A stretch of DNA of 20,001 bases from Isoetes engelmannii (Eukaryota; Streptophyta; Lycopodiopsida; Isoetales; Isoetaceae), in assembly GCA_011763485.2 (NCBI GenBank), contig JAANSK020291934.1, positions 1 to 20,001 of the forward strand. Reading direction: 5' to 3'. The notes beneath the pieces were generated by a model. It saw nothing but the letters and a program-made list of their open reading frames with translations. It searched no databases and was not told the origin of the DNA. The position numbers were made by a program, and so were the translations under genes. Below, piece after piece: positions 18,463 to 20,001 of this stretch (the stretch's first letter is position 1; each line of letters starts with the position of its first letter).

Positions 18463-18567
18463 AACCATATTGTTACGGCAAGATCTGGGAGGAATTACAC
18501 GTTGGTGATTACAAGAGATGCCATCTCACTTGCTTTTGGACATAACAAGCATGGGGAACTGGGCTCA
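18463..18567 (+). pseudogene. orphan RCC1-repeat exon fragment
   Basis: Thirty-five codons contain GRNYTLVITRDAISLAFG followed by HNKHGELGS and then a stop at 18568-18570. This is the core of a plant RCC1-type beta-propeller blade (usual form GRxHTxxxTxxGxSxAFGxNxxGQLG). RCC1 proteins carry seven such blades, so this is only a scrap. An AG acceptor-like site (TTTATGTAG) lies just before it, consistent with one exon of a gene captured by a transposon or left from a dead copy. No other blade is seen within the window; upstream DNA (18101-18460) is not recognised. Confidence 0.5.
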
Positions 18568-18737
18568 TGACATACAAAAGACCCTTAGGTTTATGTGATA
18601 GCCAATACAATTGAACTGTATATGAATAAAGTATCTCAAATTTTGAGTAAACTACCACTAAAATATTAGTCAAACTCCCCAGTTGCTTCCAAAATGCTCA
18701 TATTATGATAAAATTCAATAGTGTCTTCCCGCTCTTT

Positions 18738-19925
18738 AAGGATCGCTTGTTATGTACCTAGCCAAAGCAAGTGGTGGTAGGCATAATAGCTCTGTTAGTG
18801 TGATGCTACCAATACCAAATCCATCTCGGATATGCTCATATAGGCATTCCAAGAAAGCATGACATTCCACTTGTGGCAAAGATATATAGCATGGACATAA
18901 ATAATCGGCTCTCCTTTGGAATTCCTTTCCATCTTCCGACCTCAATTTCAAGGTGGTGAGAACTGAGCCGAAGTTTGGATATCAGTTTCCTCAAATTTAT
19001 GCTAATCTCTGAGTGCATGTATCCTTGCACCTCATAAGGTTTCAACTTATTTATTTCATTTTTGTAGAACTGTTTTTTCACATCAGTACCTGGTCCTGTC
19101 CTCCACAACTCTTACAAAACTTGTTTTTGTATCAAATCACTTACCTCAGAAGGTGTATCTGGCAATTATGTTGTGATATGCCCCATCGAGTAGCCCATTG
19201 AAGTACCATTGAAGTACCTGGTGATACCATCCCTTTTGTGATGTTTCTTTCAAGGCAAGTAAAGGAAACCATTGTGTTTCAAGTTCCTTTGTCTTGCTCA
19301 CATAATTTATTGTCTATATAAGTGCCTCTGCTTCAACGGGGAGCATATCTACTTCAGCTAGCATCATAGAATACGGTGTTTGGATTTTTACTCCAAGCTC
19401 TTCTACTAGAAAACGTTTTTGCACCCACTCAACATGTTTCCACATCTTCTGTGACAACCCCAGTCTCCATGTTTGGCAACCATAAAGGACAACTATCCTA
19501 ACCTGTGCGTTAAACAAAAGCTTTCGAAACTTCCAATGCCATATGTTAGCTTGTCTACAGAGATTGAGCATGGCATTCAAAGCTCTGAGACTACCTGTAA
19601 CCCACTTCTCCATAGCTATTCTCCACTTATAGTCATTGGTTACTTCAATTTCAAGGTATTTATACTGTGTAACAGTTTCAATCTCACACCCATCTACAAT
19701 AAATGGTTAATGGCAGCCCGAGACCCAATGATCATGACTTTTGATTTGGTGTGATTAATCCTCATGTCTTTAGATACACAAAATGCATATAACTTATCCA
19801 GAAGGTCCTACAAGACTGCTGGACTCTTTGAAACAAGCACTATATCATCTGCATACAGGAGGAGATGGATTACATACCCTTGAAGATCAGCCCCAACACC
19901 TCCTTGACCCAAACAAAGTTGGAGA
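18738..19925 (-). mobile_element. decayed LINE reverse transcriptase and zinc-binding tail
   Basis: Read on the - strand from 19925, the frame gives LLYADDIVLVSKSP with the catalytic YADD at 19844-19855, then LLDKLYAFCVSKDMRINH, the reverse transcriptase palm. Further on come VRIVVLYGCQTWRL, KRFLVEELGVKIQTPY, LRLSSHHLEIEVGRW and, in another frame, VECHAFLECLYEHIRDGF, the C-terminal zinc-binding region. The frame changes several times and is cut by stops, so it is dead. The order is complete from palm to ORF2 end, and the part before the palm should lie beyond the window or past the transposon at 19926. It resembles the + strand LINE tail at 4020-4440 in its RxSSHHL-GRW part but is a separate copy. 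Confidence 0.85.
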
Positions 19926-20001
19926 CACTACAAGGGATTGGACGTTTAGCAACGTCCATATCGACGTCTGTGCCACGTCTGTGCTACGTCTGCTCGCGTC
20001 G
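19926..20001. mobile_element. terminal end of a CACTA (EnSpm-like) DNA transposon, cut by window end
   Basis: The stretch begins CACTACAAGGGATTGG, the CACTA-superfamily terminal signature, followed by GGACGT-TTAGCA-ACGTCC (19940-19957, a perfect 6-bp-arm dyad) and then repeated ACGTCTGTGC-like units, as expected of subterminal transposase-binding repeats. The flank is LINE coding sequence right up to 19925, so the transposon appears to have inserted there. The 3-bp target duplication (AGA at 19923-19925 would be one side) cannot be checked without the other end. Transposase genes, if any, lie outside. Confidence 0.75.

Overview
The window is nuclear DNA from a land plant. It has introns, a plant-only JmjC/zinc-finger gene, a Ty1/copia-type retroelement tail, non-LTR (LINE) remnants and a CACTA-type DNA transposon end. 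The gene's JmjC part resembles ELF6, but parts of its C-terminal half resemble REF6, and the flanks are repeat-rich. This would suit a fern or other early-diverging vascular plant better than a model angiosperm, but I cannot fix the species from sequence alone.

Layout. 1-994: AT-rich, geneless, with short repeats. 1044-1437: seven copies of a ~60-bp minisatellite. About 1590-3283: the 3' end of a fossil copia element (RNase H tail, polypurine tract and a ~1.49-kb LTR that carries its own ~24-bp repeats). 4020-4440: the 3' end of a LINE on the + strand, ending in a hairpin with a T run. 4986-5024: two adjacent perfect dyads. 5301-5900: probable promoter and leader. 5901-14745: one large protein gene on the + strand. 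14746-18100: 3' region and geneless DNA with a GC-rich, A-tailed block, a perfect 26-bp palindrome, a 62-bp duplication and an (ATCTT)11 microsatellite. 18463-18567: an orphan RCC1-like exon fragment. 18738-19925: a decayed LINE on the - strand. 19926-20001: the start of a CACTA transposon, apparently inserted in that LINE.

The one real gene encodes an ELF6/REF6-type histone demethylase. JmjN, JmjC with intact Fe(II) and 2-oxoglutarate residues, a CxxC patch, a C-rich FCLEH segment and a C-terminal cluster of four zinc fingers all lie in the expected order. Six GT-AG introns give one open frame of 2,085 codons. That is much longer than the roughly 1,340-1,360 residues I recall for the Arabidopsis proteins, mainly because of a ~610-residue acidic, Ser/Glu-rich insert. 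Three intron-like stretches in or next to coding DNA are multiples of three and free of stops, so the protein may exist in several length forms.

No RNA gene, CRISPR array or operon is visible. I found no convincing new multi-gene system. The most unusual points are the expanded demethylase with its stop-free introns and changed fourth finger, and the palindromic-junction minisatellite beside the copia tail.
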